From NCBI GenBank assembly GCA_026413225.1, contig CM048553.1, positions 136,554,190 through 136,618,189 on the forward strand: a stretch of DNA of 64,000 nucleotides. The letters are read 5' to 3'. Source of the DNA: Otis tarda. Taxonomy: Eukaryota > Chordata > Aves > Otidiformes > Otididae. The notes under the pieces are model-generated. The model was given only the letters and a program-made list of their open reading frames with translations. It was not told the origin of the DNA and searched no databases. The translations under genes were made by a program, and so were the position numbers. Below, piece by piece: positions 22,501-35,000 of the stretch (its first letter is position 1; every line of letters begins with the position of its first letter).

Positions 22501-24930
22501 GAGAAGAAGAGAAGGGAAGAAAATCACAACAGTAAAAGATTTGGAGATTATTCAGACTGAAGAAGAGAGAATTTAACTGAAGGAAAAAATCTGTCAAGAA
22601 GCTGAATCAAAGAGCAAAAGGAAAGAAAAGTGTCTTCCTTTCCATCTTTTTTTTTCCTCTAACATTTTAAACAAAAATATATTGTTTCTGTTGAATGTTT
22701 ATGCCCTATATTTCTTTCTAATGACAGAAAAAAAAATAAAATCACTGGTCTGGACAGGCTTTTAGCAGTTATTGATATTTCAAACCAAATATCTACATTG
22801 TAAACCTGATGAGAATATCTATTAATTTTAGTGGTACACATTTAGGAAATTCAGTGGATTTTGCTTGTTTAAAGCACATGGTAAACCAGCATTTTCTCAA
22901 GTCCCAAAATATTGACAATATCCAAGTAGAACCCTTTCACAATCAAAACTTTTCTGTCTTTTCTTAGCCCAGTGTGGGGTAGTTATGAATACAGGATCCC
23001 ATAAAATGCAAAACCAGCAAAGATTACTCTGAAAGAAACATATATGCATTCACATACAGGCAGGAAATCTGATATACCAGAATGAGTGGAATAGTCATAC
23101 CTTGAGCAGGTATCCTGTAAGTGCTCAGTATAGCACTGGTGTCCCAGCTTGCTGAACACACAGTATGCATGCTTTAGAATTAATCTGTGGATAAGCTGTC
23201 ATCATTTTTGGGAGAAATAAGGACATCAAGCAGCCTTCATAGACAGATAGCCCAGGCTGCTATGTATTTGGAAGTCCAAACAAAGTGCCAGTGCCTTTTT
23301 TTTGTTGCTTTCTTCCTGGACAGAATTTGTAGAGTGAACATATCCAAGGAAGCCTGTACGTATACGCCCACATAGAAACATATTTAGTCCTACATGTGGG
23401 GATCTGGAATTACAAAGCGAATTGCAATTGAATGAGAGAACTCAAATGTATGACAGTATTTGCATATATTTGTGAGGGACTCTTTGATCCCAAATTTAAC
23501 ATAGAAACTGTTAATAAAAGAAGAAAAGAGAGCTTTCACTTTAAAATGTTTTGACCTAATACATCTCTCTTTCCTGCTTCATGCTTTGCTTCTCTCCTGA
23601 CTCCTATAAAACCTTCCCTGTATCCAGCTTAAATCCAGAAAATGGAAAATGTATGAAGATAACTGGATTGTTGTGCTGAAGTGAAGGTGTGATTCTGTAG
23701 CATACACTTGAGAATTGTCTGAGAGTTTTTTTAATGTTTGTTTCACATGTAGTTTGGGAGTTTTTAAAAGGGATTTAAATAGAAATACAGCTTTCCACGC
23801 CACCGTGCTGTACTTGCAATGCACAACAATATACTCTCAGCTTATGAGCAGCTACGTAACATTTTGTGGCTGAAAAAAAGAACAGCATTTAACATTTTAC
23901 TTCAACCTAGTAGCAATTCTGTGATTCTTCTACTCTTATATTCTTTAGCTAAGTTTTTCAATGTGAAGATTATAGGTTCAGAATATGCGGCCTAATTTTC
24001 ACCTTTCTGTTTGACTAAGCATATCAGATTATGGCAACAAATCATGTCAAGGAGTAGAACATCTTGACACAGGAGCCTTTTTTGTGCAAAATGAACTTCT
24101 TAATAAAACAGCTGCAAAGGACAGGATTTGCAGGTCAAGAGCTCTCCTTGTTTTGTGCTCTTAAGTACTTTGTGTGTCTTCATCCATTCACTGCTGCAAA
24201 TATGGATACTAATTTTTTCACTTGCATGGATGTAACAGGACATTGTCCTTTTTATTCCTTTTTGGTACAATAAACTGACATTTATTTCCATATAACGTTG
24301 TGCACCCCGCTCTTTGTGTTGTAGCAAGTGAAAACTATGGTGAGGAAAAACATCCATCAGAAAACTTTGGGTTTTTTCTCTACGTCTTTAATCTGCTCTG
24401 TACCGACAAAGTCTGTGAATTCTTTTGCTGTAAAAGAAAGCAGTATGCTGCTGACAGCTCAATCCCCCAACAATGTCAATCAATAAGGCTCCAGGCTAAA
24501 AAAATCTGAGTACTAAAGATTTTGGATTTTAATTTTGTTTCAACTCCCACTCATCAGTTTCCAAACAACCCAACTTTTTACCTGGTTAATATTTCTTTCT
24601 CTGACGCACAGACTACTTCTCTTGTACTTCAAAGTCATACCATGCTCTGTGACCAAGTCTTCCTAAAAAGACCCTCAGGAAAAATACCACAAAGATAAAA
24701 TTGCAGAGTTTTAGTTGTTCTTGTTGCTGTTCATAAGTCTTCTGATAGAATAGATTGTCATGGGGAAAATGCTGATTCAACAGAATTAAAATTATTAATA
24801 TTAATATTAACTGAATGGAAATCTATCTCCTTAGGATATAACTTATCTCTCTCAACTTCCCTTTTCCTCGTAATGGTACTGCCAGGTGCAGGCTTGATAG
24901 TAATTTCCAAGTTCCATTGACACTAATTTT

Positions 24931-27230
24931 CATAGAATCATAGAATAGTTTGGGTTGGAAGGAACCTTCAAAGGTGATCTAGTCCAACCCCCCTTGCAAG
25001 GAGCAGGGACATCTGCAACCAGATCAGGTTGCTCAGAGGCACATTCAACCTGGCCTTGAATGTTTCCAGGGATGGTTTTTAGTTTAAAACCATGACCCCT
25101 TGTCCTATGGCAACAGGCCCTCCTAAAGAGGTTCTCCCCATCTTTCTTATAAGCCCCCTTTAGGTACTGGAAGACTGCTATAAGGTTTCCCCGGAGCCTT
25201 TTCTTTTCCAGACTGAACAGCCCCAACTCTCTCAGCCTGTACTCATAGGAGAGGTGCTCCAGCCCTCTGATCATCTTCGTGGCCCTCCTCTGGGCCCTTT
25301 CCAATAGATCCACATTTTTCTTATGTTGTGGGCTCCAGAACTGGATGCAATACTCTAGGTAGGGCCTCACAAGAGTGGAGCATAGGGGCAGAATCACCTC
25401 CCTCAACCTGCTGATCACATTTCTTTTGATGCAACCCAGGATGCGATTGGCTTTCTGGGCTGCAAGCTCACATTGACAGTTCATGCTAAGCTTCTTGTCC
25501 ACCAGCAGTCCCAAGTCCTTCTCCTCAGGGCTGCTTTCTATTCTCCACCCAGCCTGTATTTGTGCTAGGCATTGTCCCAGCCCATATCCAGGACCTTGCA
25601 CTTGGCCTGGTTGAACTTCATGAGGTTTGCACAGGCCCACATATGCAGCCTGTCAAGTTCCCTCTGGATGGCATGTTTCCCCTCCAGCGTGTTGACAGCA
25701 CCACACAACTTAGTGTTGTCAGCAAAGTTGCTGAGGGTGCACTCTATCCCACTGTCCATGTCCCCAACAAAGATGTTAAACAGTGCTGGTCCCAATACCA
25801 ACCCCTGAGGAATGCCACTCGTCATCTTTGTTGATGGCCTTTCTTTTTGGATTCTTGTTCTGTCCATCAAATCCATGTCTTTCCAGTTTAAAGACAAGGA
25901 CAGTGCAGGACAGTGTGAAATGCTTTGCACAAGTCCGGGTAGGTGACATCAGTTGCTTGTCCCTTGTCTATCAATGCTGTAATACCATCATGGAAGGCCA
26001 CTAGATTGGTCAGACATGATTTGCCCTTAGTGAAGTCATGTTGACAGTCACCAATCACCTCCTTATTTTCCATGTGCCTTAGCATAGTTTCCAGAATAAT
26101 CTTTTCCATGGTCTTGCCAGGCACAGAGGTGAGAAGGATTGGCCTGTAGTTCCCCGGGTCTTCCTTGTTTCCCTTTTTAAAATGGGGGTTATGTTTCTTC
26201 TTTTTGAGTCAGTGGGAACCTCATTAGACTGCCATGACTTCTCAAATACAATGACCAGCCGCTTGGCAACTTCATCTGCCAGTTCCCTCAGGGCCCATGG
26301 ATGCATCTTATCAGGTCCCATGGACTTGTGCACCTTCAGGTTCCTCAGACGGTCTTGAACCTGCTCTTCTCCTACAGTGGGCAGTTCTTCATTCTCCCAG
26401 TCCCTGCTTTTGCCTTCTATGACTTGGGCGATGTGGCTACAGCCCTCACTGGTAAGGACTGAGGCAAAAGAGTCATTGAGTACCTCAGCCTTGTCCATGT
26501 CCTGGGTAACCACATCTCCTATTTCCTTGCAGAGAAGGCCCACATTCTCCCCAATCTTCCTTTTATCCTCAACATACCTAAAGAAGCTTTTCTTGTTGCT
26601 GTTGATGTCCCTGGCCAGATTTAATTCTGTTAGGGCTTTAGCCTTCCTTATCTGATCCGTGGCTGCTTGGACCTCCTCTCTGTAATCCTCTATGTTACCT
26701 GTCCTTGCTTCCACCCTCTGTAGGCTTCCTTTTTGTTCTTCAGTTGGTTCAGGAGCTCCTTGTTCACCCATGCAGGCCATCTGGCTTTTTTGCTTGACTT
26801 CCTCTTTGTTGCTCCTGAGCTTGGAAGAGGTGATCCTTGAATATCAACTAACTTTCTTGGGCCTCTCTTCCCTCCAGGGCTTTATGCCATGGTACTCTGC
26901 ACAGCAGATCCCTGAAGATGCCAAAGTCTGCCCTCCCAAAGTCCAAGATAGACAGCTTGTTGTGCGTCCTCCTCACTGCCCTAAGGAAATTGAACTCCAC
27001 CATTTTGTGGTGACTGCAGACAAGGCTGCCCTTGAGCTGCACATTCCCCACCAGCCTCTCCTTGTTGGTCAGAACAAGGTCCAGCATAGCACCTTTCCTC
27101 TTTGGCTCCTCTATCACTTGCAGGAGAAAGTTATCATCCACGCATTCCAGGAACCTCCTGGATTGCTTGTGCTCTGCTGTGTTGTTTTTCCAACAGATAT
27201 CGGTGTGGTTGAAGTTCCTTCCTTTTAGTT
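24931..27230 (-). mobile_element. 5'-truncated CR1 LINE, 2.3 kb
   Basis: Plus-strand reading starts with the reverse complement of the CR1 tail ('catagaatcatagaatagtt' at 24931). It continues through antisense 3' UTR, the whole reverse transcriptase and the C-terminal half of the endonuclease, and stops near 27230 within the block equivalent to GVCYRPPGQ...GDFNHPD. Similarity to the full-length CR1 at 6388 is clear throughout. 5' truncation is the usual CR1 outcome. No endonuclease N-terminus, ORF1 or leader is present. Confidence 0.93.
25018..27230 (-). pseudogene. CR1 ORF2 remnant with damaged active sites
   Basis: Fragments of endonuclease-reverse transcriptase lie in several frames. In coding order: about 27200-26848 (endonuclease C-terminal half, [10 protein letters not shown]...LDLVLTN), 26780-26079 (linker and first reverse transcriptase motifs, with ITPILKRE), 26124-25888 (palm start), 25930-25565 (SGIPQGLVLGPALF and motif C), and 25640-25018 (C-terminal part). 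At least three frameshifts separate them, near 26100, 25910 and 25600. The catalytic FADD reads FADN, losing the second aspartate. The endonuclease SDHD reads SHHK. The protein would be inactive even without the shifts, so this copy is older than the one at 6388. Confidence 0.9.
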
Positions 27231-28689
27231 CCCAATATGCAACTAGAGATCCCAGAGTTTCTGAGCATCACATTTACCATGTGACTAATTTTATCAGTTG
27301 CCTGCCTGGAGTTCCTCAAGGCTTCTCTGGCTAATCAGAGGACTTGATGACCAGTTCTTGTTATCACTGTCTCAAGAGTTTACTGGCAAGTCAATCCTCA
27401 ACCAGCCTGCTTGCCCATTAACTCATTTTGATTCCCAAATTTCCTGGGTTTTTTAAACTTACTTTACTTACCATGAATAGTACTGTTTCTCATCCAAGTT
27501 ACAATTTCACTTATCAACAATTTTCTTTTGTATATAATAGCAGCAAACAGGCAATCTACTTCTCCATTCACATGTGACTCCTCTTTAATTTTTTTTTTCT
27601 CTCTCCTGTCCAGATTTATCTCATGTAGCATTACATTGGTTAACAAGGTAATCTTTTGCTTTGTCTTTGTACTTTTTGCAGCCTCAGGTATCTTCAATTT
27701 TCAATCACTCTTTCGTCTCTCTTTCTCTGATGAAAGAATATTGAAAAAAATATCTCCAGAGATTCTTTCAATAACTTTTCCTATTTTGAAATGAGTTTAT
27801 AAATTTGAATTTCAGAACACTATTATCCTTCACTCAGATCTTGGCAGGCCACAACTGCAGGTGCAGGATTCTCAGCTTTTACCCAGAGGGACTTTCCTTT
27901 TATCAGGTTACATGCTTGAGTGAGCTGGATATCTCTCATTTTGACTTGCAGGCCTCCCCTGCCATGACTGAAGTGAACTTCCAATGTAAACTAGGACAAA
28001 GAACTGGGTCCAGCTTAGTGACGCTGAGTCTTAGCTGCTAAACAAGCAGCGCTCATTAATTCTTGCACAATCCTGCACTGCTCCGTTGCCTGTTTGGATT
28101 CTGAGAAAGCTCCAAAATTGTTGCATGTCTTGGTTGCAGTTTTGAGTAAAAATAGTAATTTCTAAGAAGGATTTGTCCACATTTATCAGCAGAACATTGA
28201 AAAGATAGTGATCTAGGTATGGTGATTCTCAAATTCTTTATAAAACATGACTTAGTTAAGCTTCTGCCTTCTCTCCATTAAATATTATTTTGATTTCTAA
28301 AATAAACACCAGATTTGCCCTCTAAGCACATGACTATTTCATATTCAACAGTCTGACATGATTTCTCTATATTTGCTTTAACTTAAAGGTTGTTATGTCA
28401 CTTTACCAGAACTCTTAAAGAAGTCTTATCTCATATCTGTATGTGCAAACTGAATTGGAAGAAGAATATAGTAATTTATACATATTCAGCTAATATGAGA
28501 CCCAAGCAATATGGTGACTTTCCCACATGTTTCTGAGGATCAACTCCATATCATTTCTTTACTGTTTGCTGAAACTCTTACCTTCTTAGTCCTGTCTCAC
28601 TTCTAGTTACACCTCTGTACTTCATACTGAATTCTTCACCCCTTAGCGTTTACTTCTTAAATTCTCAGATTGCTCTGTCCTTGCTAAGT
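27231..28689. other. AT-rich non-coding stretch
   Basis: No clear gene or element. Frames at plus 27528-27794 (88 codons) and plus 27805-28041 (78 codons) show no domain I recognise and are probably chance. The bases just after 27230 may hold a few more degraded CR1 bases but could not be aligned. Confidence 0.5.
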
Positions 28690-28810
28690 ACTTAATCTAT
28701 CTATGTGTACATAATTATTATAATAGTCTTACTTAATCTATCTATGTGTACATTATTATTATAATATTCTTACTTTATCTATCTATGTGTACATAATTAT
28801 TACAATATTA
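28690..28810 (+). repeat. 41-bp minisatellite, three copies
   Basis: Three head-to-tail copies of a 41-bp AT-rich unit begin at 28690, 28731 and 28772. Each contains 'atctatctatgtgtaca' followed by a TTATTA-rich tail. The copies differ at only a few positions, so the array is recent or homogenised. Confidence 0.93.
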
Positions 28811-28824
28811 TTTCTTCCACCTTT

Positions 28825-29050
28825 TCTCACACAAATGTCAGGGTGTGGCTCAGGAGCCTCTGGGTCAACAGGGAAGGATCTCACAGCTGGGGTGCATCCC
28901 ACCACCCCACAAGGGAGCAGGGCAGTCAGGAGGCAGCTGGAGTGGCCCCAGCCCTGGGAACCAGGCTGAGTCAAGTCCAGGCAGGGCTGTTGACACAAGT
29001 AGGGTCAGGATGAGGCCACGTGAGGGGAAGTAGAGTCATACACCAGAATG
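28825..29050. other. Unclassified GC-rich patch beside the minisatellite
   Basis: About 225 bp markedly richer in G and C than the flanks, with several 'gtcagg' and 'ccaggcagggc'-like words. Overlapping open frames of 60-71 codons on both strands reflect composition. It is not one of the CR1 or LTR types seen elsewhere in the window. It may be a fragment of another repeat family. Confidence 0.4.
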
Positions 29051-32000
29051 TCCAGGAAGGGTCATGGTGATGTTAAGCACCCTTAGGGCCCTGATGACTA
29101 ATTTGCTACTGAGTCCTGCCCTTTCATTTGCCCATATCTTTATGGTAACTCTGGTGATCCTAAATGAAAAGCATGTACCAAATTTGGTCACTTCATGTCA
29201 TAGTAGCTTAATGCATTTTTGTATTCTTCACAAATATGTGGCAGGTCTATGATTCATGCAAGTGGACAACAGTGACCTTTAATGCCGAATTTGAAACTAT
29301 TTTGGATCTTTTGTTCTTTTTGGGTGTTACATTTTGTACATTTTAGGTTATTCTTCTCCAGAGATTAGGTTTTGACAAAGCTCATTTTCTCCTCCCTTCA
29401 CCCCTTCTCTCAAGTTGAGTTTCTTAAGGAAATTTACTCAGGAGAGCTTGAGGACATGCAGGAACTACAATATAGAATGTACAGATGTATTTTTCTTGTT
29501 AGTTGCTGACACTGAAACATTAGTCTGCAAAAAGTTGTTGGAGAAAGATATTTAAAGTAACAGCAATTTAACTGAAAGTTGACTAGTATAGACAAGTTAT
29601 GTGTCACATCCAGCTCAGCTGAAAGCAAACACAGAAATACACAGACTCTAGAGTGTGGCAGTACATTTCTTAGTCTTGAATTCTCTGAGGATAATTGAAA
29701 AACCTTGATGGCTGGGACAGAGAACTAGGCTAAAATATTATGTTTCTGTTCCCAGTCCTCAGGCTTTGACCACAGAGTAGTCACTTGGCCAGTTCAAATT
29801 TCCATCACCCTATTTGTAAAATGTTTTCTCATCTCTGTAAAGCATGGTAAAGCATTTGTAAAGGATGTAAACCATTGCTCGATCCCCAGATGAAAGATGA
29901 AAAAAAATGCAAGGTGTTAGTGATATCTTATCCAAGTACAAGCCAAAATAGGCACAAGTGTGCAGCAAGAAAGCTTTGAATAGTGGGCATCTTTAAACAT
30001 GTCCAGGAAGGAAGCTGTCTAACAAGACATTTAGAGGCTAAGGTGATGAACGAAGCATAAAGCTGTAGATAACTGTAAGTCATATACTTACAAAATCTGT
30101 TTTGCATAAGGGAGATGAGTTACATGTGAGAAGAAAAACAGTTGCATTGTTTTATAACTACAGGATTTAGAAAATAATTTCTAAAATGAAAATTCTGTGC
30201 AGGCTCAAGTCAGATTGCATCTGTGCAAGATAATCTCCTATCTGATACTGTGTCCCTTCCTTATTTTGCAGTCATGAATCCAAATTGGTTAATACCCCAT
30301 AGAAGTACTAAAATGCCTCTTGACAACTGTATCATAAAAATTATTTCTATTTCTGCCTGGCTTTCAGTCAGATTCCATTGGGTTTGCAGATCTGCTCTTC
30401 ACTGAATTTTCAGAAGGCATATATTAAATCTGTCATAATCACTTAAGAAAACTTGTACATTTCAAACCCATCGTCTGAAGTCCTAAAAATTTAAGGAGTA
30501 TGCTTTTGACACCTGTTGGCTGAAAGTGAGAAGGGTCTTGCTGGAGACCCAGGTGGAGACAAGCCCAAGGGGGCAGGAGGTTCTGCAAACATTTCCTGGC
30601 AACTGAAGGCAAATGAATGGAAGAGCCAGTGTTCTCATGCACTTCAGTTAGTGTGCAGGTTTTGTTAAAATTCAGTCTAAGTTGCAGTTGTTAAATGCTA
30701 CAGCATCTAACCGAATTCTCTTAGACAGCTGCATGTGGATGCCTGGACAACCAAAGGAAAGGCACAGGGTAATAGAAAGGGTCTCTTCGTGGTTGATTCA
30801 GGAACAAAGACTTCTTTGTAATGCTGCATGCCAATAATTTCTCCATTAATACCATGTATGTGGTTTGGACAGGGATAAGCAGCAATGAACTGTCATAGAT
30901 AAAATTATAAATCTGCGAGCCGAAACTAGTCAAGCTGGAGCAGTGGAGAGTGACAGCCTCCCCGGAGAAATGCACTCCTCTAGGCTAATGTTGATCAGAC
31001 ATACTCTAAAGTTAGAGTTTAATTCCATAACTTGCATCAAATCAGATGATATCAGACTTGTCCGCATTTTGGTCTCCCCTCAGGCTGAGAGTGAGATATC
31101 CAGTCTAGAAGGGACTGCAAACAACACTCAGAATTAAACTAAGATATAATGCTAATAACAGGCACCTCTGAGCTGAATCCGTTGGCTAGCATTCTGTAAG
31201 ATGTTTAGCCCCGTATTTCTACTTGCAAAGGCCAATTAGAATCTCTAATCTGTTTTTCCCCTGCTAGAATGATATTTTTATTGATATAACCCTTTATTTC
31301 TAACTTTGTTGCTGAATCATCAAATTATTTCTAATAAGATTTTAAATAACTGCCTCTCATGACACTAATTTTAATGTATGTATCAAATTACCTAAGTGTG
31401 AGAACAATGTGCTAAACAAAAGCAAGCAACTTCTTCCTCTTCAGTTCCTAAAAGAAGATTGTAAAGCAGTGCTGCAATGCAATGCAGGTGTCCAAAACTA
31501 CTTCCAAGAATTTTACACTAAGGTGCAGAAAGAATTTAGCTCCTTTGTATTTCAGATAATTTAAGGCACTTCAGCTTTTCTAGCAGAAATCAATCCTAGT
31601 CTTCACAAGTATTAATAGCAAGATGTTAATGCTGAAATTTCAAGACTATTTTGGAATATATTTGTTACTATGGGGATCTGAATTGAAAGAAACCTAAGAC
31701 ACATGCCTGTGTTTGGGACTCAAATTGCATGATTTCAGGAACTATCCATACAAACAACCAAGATATTGGCTTAGTTAAGAGAAAGTCTAAGTGCAAAATT
31801 TCAGTAATAAATAGTCTCTTTAAATTTATATTTGCACTAACCTGCGTAAATCCTGAATTTCCCGCAAAAAAAAAATACTGAAAAAATACTCTTCCACTAA
31901 ATATAAAAACAGTTTAACCACAGTAGCATGATGTTGCCTTTAAATTTATAATATGCTCAGCTTTGTCACTGTTCTCTAAACTCGGATTTTGTTATATAAA

Positions 32001-35000
32001 AATCATCTTTTTCTCAAATGTTTTTGCTCTTCTGTAATGTAATGTAGGGTTTGAGTCATATCTTGAAATCACACAACTTTAAGGGAAGAATAATAAATTT
32101 TCTATTTTACCCTCTTAGAATTTAGCAAGCTTGGAAAATTTCAAAGTGGCCTGCTTTTGCTAAAATGTTTTACATTTTGTTTAGTAATTTTTCGCTTACA
32201 ATCAGACATTGCAGCCACTGAATTTTTAATTACATTCCAATAATTTGAAATACTCCTGTTTCCCAGTCTCTTGTCTTCCAGAAAGAAAAGAAACAGCAAC
32301 TGCATTTGCTCTTTCTTAAATTTTGTCTTTCACTTTAATAGTGGCCTACTATTCCCTCTCTTTCTAATGGTTTATTAAATTTTGAAAGGATTTAATGTAT
32401 TTTGCATTTTCATTCTCCACTGCTATATAGGAAGAGATGTCTTACTAGACATCTCATTTTATCCTCTCTCAAAATGCTGACAACTGTGAGACCAACAGCA
32501 TCTGCCCTTTAAAAAGCCAATGGTTTGAGTTTTATTAATGAACAACAGGGGTTTATTTTACTTAGAAAGACTCATTGATCAATAGTTTGAGATTGTATTT
32601 TTCTTCTTACATTGTAGACTTCATTATTAGAAAGATATCATCAAGTTAGGTCACAGAAAGGATCATTCTTTAAAAAAAGCATAGATGGAACCTGAGCTTT
32701 GAGAGAACGGGTAAAGGAAGAAATAACGGGATTACACTGGGGGCATGAGTAAGCATGAGGAGGAAAATAATGGTCAGGTTAAGAGGTAGATGGCAGCCAG
32801 GGAGCATAAGGTACTTTTTTTTTTTTTTCCTTTCAAATTTTAGCTAGATCTGAATTGAATTCTAGAAATCACTAGTGATGTCTAAACTAGTAAGGAAAGG
32901 GGAAAGAGAGTTGGGGTGTTTTTCTGTGTTATGTTCTCCTGTATGAAGAGTTTAACTCAGTTCAAAAAGCACAGCATCAGTTAAATCCACATTTATTGCT
33001 GTGATTGTCCCCAAATTCCTAGGGCTAGAATGCTTGCAATAGCAGGCTAATTCATTCTACCTGAAAGAGTGTTTTTTTTTCTCACCAGAAGGATGTCCTC
33101 TATCAACACAGACATGCCAAAGTAGCTTTCTTTTCCTACATGATAAACTCATTTCTACATCTGTCTTGCTGTTTTCAGACATCCGTAGGGCATTTGAACT
33201 GTGTAGTGATGAAACAAATCTAGGCAGTTGGGGAATCACTCACAGACAATTTCAGTGAAGGTACTGAACATGTGGATGGATGCCTTTTCTTAACTGTACC
33301 AGTACACGCAAACTAAGGCATTTCTCAGTGGACAGTGTTTCTGTAAATTATTAATACGATGCAAACTCTTACTTGGTTGTGAATACCCCACAAAAAAAAA
33401 AAGCACTAATGCTTATCAGTGGCATCCATTTCATAAAGTTTTATCTCTCAACTTTTCTATACAAGCATTACTACTTTTTTTCTCTCTTCATCAATAGGAA
33501 ATATCAGAATTTTCTGACTGAACTCTGAACTGTGATTGAAAACTAGAACTAAGACGTACCTAATTGATGCATTGTGTCATGGTGAAACTTATGTAATTCA
33601 TGCATTGTACCATGGCATCCAAACCTGAATATTTCATATATTCATTTTTTTTCCATCAGGAAAAAAGAAAATCTTTCTATGAAAATCATATAGTTCATGA
33701 AAAAAAAACCTGTCTAGTTAAAAAACAATTATACACCGAGAAACAGTTTTGACAGAAAATATTGATCAGTCCCATTTATCCATCGCTCATGCTGAATGTT
33801 AATTGGATATTTCTGGAGAAAATACTGTATCTGAATTTGACATCTTTACTAATAACATCATGTATCTCTGAAGCTCAGTTATCCTTAGTACTCAGAGCTC
33901 ATTTGGTTTCCCCATGGAAATGAGTTTTGACTTCCAAGGATTAAGATGGACTTCAAGTGTCAACTGATGACAAACTACTATTAATGTTACCTTGTATTTG
34001 ATGTGTTACCCATTCATTTTTTAAAATTCAAATGTTTTCTCATACTTTAATGTAGCTACCTATACTTAACTAATAAAATAATTCTAAATATAATGCTAAT
34101 ATCAAACAATTCTGGAAGGAAAATTTCCTTCTACTTCAGGGAAAGTAAAAATGCTTACCTGAATGCCAGTTAAGATTCAGATAATTTATATGTATGTGTT
34201 ACGAGTTTTACATTTCTATGGGAAACTCTCAAGCTAGAAAATGGTAGAACAAGACTGGTGGTTTGATTTTTTTTTTTTTTGTACAATATTCTGTGTATGT
34301 GTTGTAGTTCTTTATCACATAATCAGATAGTAATCTTTCACAGAACTCATGCCTCATTCAGAAAGAATGGAGGCTGTGGGATGGAATGAATCATAGTTTT
34401 ATGATAGATAAGGTTGTTAGACAAAGGACTGTTGCTTTTTTGTTAGAAAATAGGGACATGTTTAATCTACAGAACAGGAAGTTTTGTGGTTATAGTAGTA
34501 TTCTGGCCTCTGGATGCTGAACTCCAACATTTTCTCAAGTAATTGATGACTATTTCTTATTCTCCTGCAACTCAGCCTCTGAAATACATGAAAATCACTG
34601 ATAGGGTCTTATAAAAAAAAAAATTGATTGATCTTTGTGGAATATTCCTTCGAATGAATATACAATAGAGAAGCCCAAGTGGAAGTGAACCGTTCCGTAC
34701 TTATTGCAGAAGCCTGAAAACTGAGCTGTAAATAATACATGGAAATACACCCTGACTGAGGAAAAAAACCATTTTTTAATATTGTAATTGCTCATTCAGT
34801 GACACTATTCATTGCGTGCCCTGAAAGAAGCAGGAGTTCTGTGAGAAGAGCAATATGCAGTCAGAAACTTCAAATCTGTGCTAGTAAACATGGGGGGAAT
34901 TAAAGTTGACCAGATCATCTGACTGAAGGTGACTCACATCCACCCACTGTGCTTTATAGTGAAAGAAAACATATGCTTATTTGAACTCATGCATACATAA

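Larger units (their letters stand above)
14516..24930. other. Long AT-rich region without recognised genes
   Basis: More than 10 kb of AT-rich DNA with no confident gene or transposon. Small structures: (TTTA)n at 15382-15405, a 10-bp-stem hairpin at 16545-16567, and alternating purine/pyrimidine AT and TG tracts around 19015-19200. Open frames that I examined and cannot support as genes: minus 15911-15615 (98 codons), plus 17567-17875 (102 codons), plus 21533-21790 (85 codons). None shows a known domain. The last is preceded by an acceptor-like 'tttttattaacag' at 21499-21511, so a lone exon is not excluded. Confidence 0.5.

Noticed and set aside
26692..27228. 178-codon plus-strand frame
   Set aside because: Antisense shadow of the CR1 endonuclease fragment on the minus strand.
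28690..28810. Possible CRISPR-like array (regular repeats)
   Set aside because: Units are head-to-tail with no unique spacers, and the genome is avian. It is a minisatellite.
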